Positions 4,327 to 6,235 of a stretch of 6,235 bases of DNA are shown piece by piece; position 1 is the stretch's first letter; the number at the start of each line of letters is the position of its first letter. The position numbers and the translations under genes are program-made. The notes under the pieces were generated by a model, which saw nothing but the letters and a program-made list of their open reading frames with translations, ran no database searches and was not told where the DNA came from. Source of the stretch: Syntrophomonadaceae bacterium (GTDB lineage: Bacteria; Bacillota; Syntrophomonadia; Syntrophomonadales; Syntrophomonadaceae); the NCBI GenBank assembly GCA_028698695.1, contig JAQVWB010000125.1:1-6235 (forward strand), read 5' to 3'.

Positions 4327-6235
4327 CTCAGAAATCGAAGAATGAAACAGTTGCTTGTATTGTTTATGGCTTTGTCGCTGGCGTTGGCTCCGGCACTGAC
4401 AGCTACTGCTGCACAGGGTCCGGCCCCGCAAAAAATTCTGGATAACGAATTAGTGGTATCCAATTTTGGCGATGATGGCAATATAGCAGAAATGCAAGTA
4501 TTAAATCATCTGAGGGTGTTTGGTAATGGGACTTATAATATTGTAGATAACAGTCAGTACAAACTGACCTCGGTACGAAATCTATATGGTTCGGAAAAAA
4601 TAACTACCAAAGATAATCATCTCAACATTAAAGTAAGCCCTAAAGGAGAGCAGGCCTTTGATGATTTATACTACCTGGCTACGCTTGATCAGGGAGAAAT
4701 AGCCAAAATAAATATGCCAGTCAGTGTTAAACTGGAATACTATCTGGATGGGAAAAAGGTAAAGCCATCCGATTTGAGCGGTAAAACCGGACATATTAAG
4801 ATAGTATGTTATCTGGAGAACACCACTGGACAAACCAAAGAAATAGAGTTTACTGATTCAAAGGGTCAGACAATAAAGAAAGAGGCCGAAGTGTTTACCC
4901 CCTATGTTGTTTCACTGTCGGGATGGGAGCTTGCCAATGCAAAATTCTCCAATATCAATGCTCCTGGCGTAGCTGGTGAATCTCCGGAAGGTGTACTGGC
5001 TAATGTTCAGGGTATTACCCAGGTAAGTTGGACGGTACCTCTGGTACCACCCAAATATCCGGCTAAACAATATACAGTATTGGAAGCTGATGGAAAAGAC
5101 ATTGAACTGCCCAGTTTTAAAATTGCGGTAATTCCTATTGTGCCTACTACCTCGGAAATTGATTCGCTGGGTACGGTTCAGAATAGTCTTAATCAACTGT
5201 ACGATGGTTTTGATGCCATTCAAAAAGGGGTTGGCAATAGTGCCCAGGATGCAACTTTGCTGTTTGGACTTAATAAAGTCGAAGGCGGTGTAAAGCAAAT
5301 CAGTGAAGCGCTGGGTTCATTATCAGAACTTCTCCTGAAAATAAGAGTTGGGTTAATGACCCCGGGTTTTGATGCTGCCAGTTATACTACTGCCAAAGGA
5401 TCGGATTCTGCCGGTAAAACCCCGGGAGTAAAAGATGCCGTAGGATTAATGAAAAAGAGTGTTGACGGACAATTGTTGCCGGCCATGGCGTTTCAGAAAT
5501 CGGCATTAACTACTATGCAGACTGCGATTGGTACTGCCGGTGATGGTGCAGTGGAACCAACTGCTACAACCAGTATTTATAACGATATCAATTATCTGAA
5601 AGCTGCAGTTGCAGGGACACCTGCACAAAAGGTAATTACTGATTCCATTGAACCTAAACTGCAGGCTGTTGGTACTAATGTTGGTGCTTTCCGTGACGGT
5701 GGCAATATGACTACCCCCAGTGGTTCCATGGCTTTCCCGGCCAGTGTAACCGCAGTTGAAATGGGAAGCAAACTGTTATCCGAGAGTCTGGGTAAGGCAG
5801 ACGGCGGATTAACGATGATGGTATTAGGAATGGGAGCTTTGGATGCCAATGGCAAACCCATGAAAGCCATGAACAATGGAAAACCTGCCAGCATTCTGTA
5901 TGCTATGGAATATCTGCAGGACAGCATTGACGGACAACTGGTTCCAGGTATTAAACAAATCCAGGAGGGTACCGGTAAAATAGGCAGCGGTGCCGGGGAT
6001 GCCAAAGATGCTATTGCAAATGGTTTACAGACCTTCGAGTCAATTCCGGTGATAGTATCCAACCTGGAAGAAAACGCTGCTCAGGCTGATACTTTCCTGG
6101 GCAAGCCTGAGGGAGCACAAGGTACCGTTATGTATGTATTCCAGACTCCGGAAGTCAGCAAGCAAGGCAATGCAATGAAATATGGACTGGGTGTTATTGC
6201 GGTGGCTCTGATTGTATTAATTGCACTGGGAAGAC
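4324..6235 (+). CDS. Secreted, membrane-anchored envelope protein, YhgE/Pip-like architecture, 3'-truncated
   Basis: The frame is open without a stop for 637 codons from TTG 4324 to the window end. A signal peptide (LRNRRMKQLLVLFMALSLA, probable cleavage near ATATAA|Q, about residue 30) directs export. Residues of about 35-260 look beta-rich and include YYLDGKKVKPSDLSGKTGHI (139-158). That stretch resembles a strand-rich module I associate with Firmicute surface proteins that carry Leu/Gly heptad repeats. Residues of about 280-600 are helical and rich in Ala, Gly, Thr and Met, with L..G/I..G spacing (YDGFDAIQKGVG, IQEGTGKIGSGAGDAK). An ungapped repeat occurs: residues 364-387 match 519-542 around S(V/I)DGQL(L/V)P. 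After residue 619 a membrane helix begins (YGLGVIAVALIVLIALG), probably the C-terminal anchor. No catalytic motif is recognisable. It is probably co-transcribed with the DUF1097-like gene. A structural role or a role in envelope transport is possible; the function is unknown. Confidence 0.88.
   Translation, partial: MLRNRRMKQLLVLFMALSLALAPALTATAAQGPAPQKILDNELVVSNFGDDGNIAEMQVLNHLRVFGNGTYNIVDNSQYKLTSVRNLYGSEKITTKDNHLNIKVSPKGEQAFDDLYYLATLDQGEIAKINMPVSVKLEYYLDGKKVKPSDLSGKTGHIKIVCYLENTTGQTKEIEFTDSKGQTIKKEAEVFTPYVVSLSGWELANAKFSNINAPGVAGESPEGVLANVQGITQVSWTVPLVPPKYPAKQYTVLEADGKDIELPSFKIAVIPIVPTTSEIDSLGTVQNSLNQLYDGFDAIQKGVGNSAQDATLLFGLNKVEGGVKQISEALGSLSELLLKIRVGLMTPGFDAASYTTAKGSDSAGKTPGVKDAVGLMKKSVDGQLLPAMAFQKSALTTMQTAIGTAGDGAVEPTATTSIYNDINYLKAAVAGTPAQKVITDSIEPKLQAVGTNVGAFRDGGNMTTPSGSMAFPASVTAVEMGSKLLSESLGKADGGLTMMVLGMGALDANGKPMKAMNNGKPASILYAMEYLQDSIDGQLVPGIKQIQEGTGKIGSGAGDAKDAIANGLQTFESIPVIVSNLEENAAQADTFLGKPEGAQGTVMYVFQTPEVSKQGNAMKYGLGVIAVALIVLIALGR
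5413..5484 (+). repeat. Internal protein repeat, copy 1
   Basis: This encodes residues 364-387 of the envelope protein, beginning GKTPGVKDAV and ending SVDGQLLPA. It aligns without gaps to residues 519-542 (see 5878-5949). Nine of 24 positions are identical, and several others are conservative changes. At DNA level the copies have diverged, so the duplication is old. Confidence 0.6.
5878..5949 (+). repeat. Internal protein repeat, copy 2
   Basis: This encodes residues 519-542, beginning GKPASILYAM and ending SIDGQLVPG. It is the second copy of the 24-residue unit and lies 155 residues after the first, so the whole helical region may be two copies of a module of about 155 residues. Confidence 0.6.

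Noticed and set aside
4143..4445. 100-codon + strand frame spanning the DUF1097-like gene and the next gene
   Set aside because: It overlaps two better-supported genes in another frame, has a Ser/Cys/Gly-rich unstructured translation, and has no ribosome binding site.
4912..5298. 128-codon minus-strand frame
   Set aside because: It is antisense to the long exported-protein frame, whose signal peptide, repeats and membrane anchor are coherent. This frame has no domain or start signal.
5592..6062. 156-codon minus-strand frame rich in Pro, Ser and Ala
   Set aside because: Its length comes from the Gly/Ala/Met-rich codons of the + strand gene. No ribosome binding site or family resemblance is visible.

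Overview
The window looks like chromosome from an anaerobic, low-to-medium G+C Firmicute, most likely a member of the Clostridia in the Syntrophomonadaceae/Peptococcaceae range. This rests on the bacterial-type AspRS sequence, AGGAGG ribosome binding sites, a 6S RNA just downstream of aspS, and a phenylacetate-CoA ligase paired with a small tandem-ACT protein. The genus cannot be read from the sequence. All convincing genes are on the + strand.

Layout. (1) 1-1340 is the 3' three quarters of aspS (aspartyl-tRNA synthetase), entering from the left edge. (2) About 1421-1623 holds a structured RNA with the hallmarks of 6S RNA. It has its own good sigma-A promoter (TTGAAT-17-TATTAT) and ends in a hairpin plus T6 tract. 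Bacillus subtilis also carries a 6S gene close to aspS. (3) 1624-1904 is an A+T-rich intergenic stretch with short repeats of AATGTT but no gene. (4) 1905-3646 is a two-gene operon: paaK (phenylacetate/aryl-CoA ligase) and a 142-residue protein of two ACT domains. They are 11 bases apart, and a perfect 10-bp hairpin closes the operon. (5) From about 3697 to the right edge is a membrane/envelope operon. It has a TATAAT box, a possible 24-residue hydrophobic peptide, a 164-residue polytopic membrane protein resembling DUF1097, and a large secreted, membrane-anchored protein that starts at a TTG codon and is cut by the window end.

How the genes work together. aspS and the 6S RNA are housekeeping: translation, and growth-phase control of RNA polymerase. 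The paaK-ACT pair is typical of anaerobes that activate arylacetates from aromatic amino acid breakdown, where the ACT protein may sense a ligand. The indolepyruvate:ferredoxin oxidoreductase genes often found beside this pair are not in this window. The last operon is the least understood part. Its large product has a signal peptide, a beta-rich N-terminal region, a helical Gly-rich region with an internal 24-residue repeat, and a C-terminal membrane helix. That architecture recalls the YhgE/Pip-like envelope proteins of Firmicutes, so the operon probably acts at the cell surface, but I cannot assign a function.

I see no CRISPR array, insertion sequence, tRNA, attachment site or mobile element.
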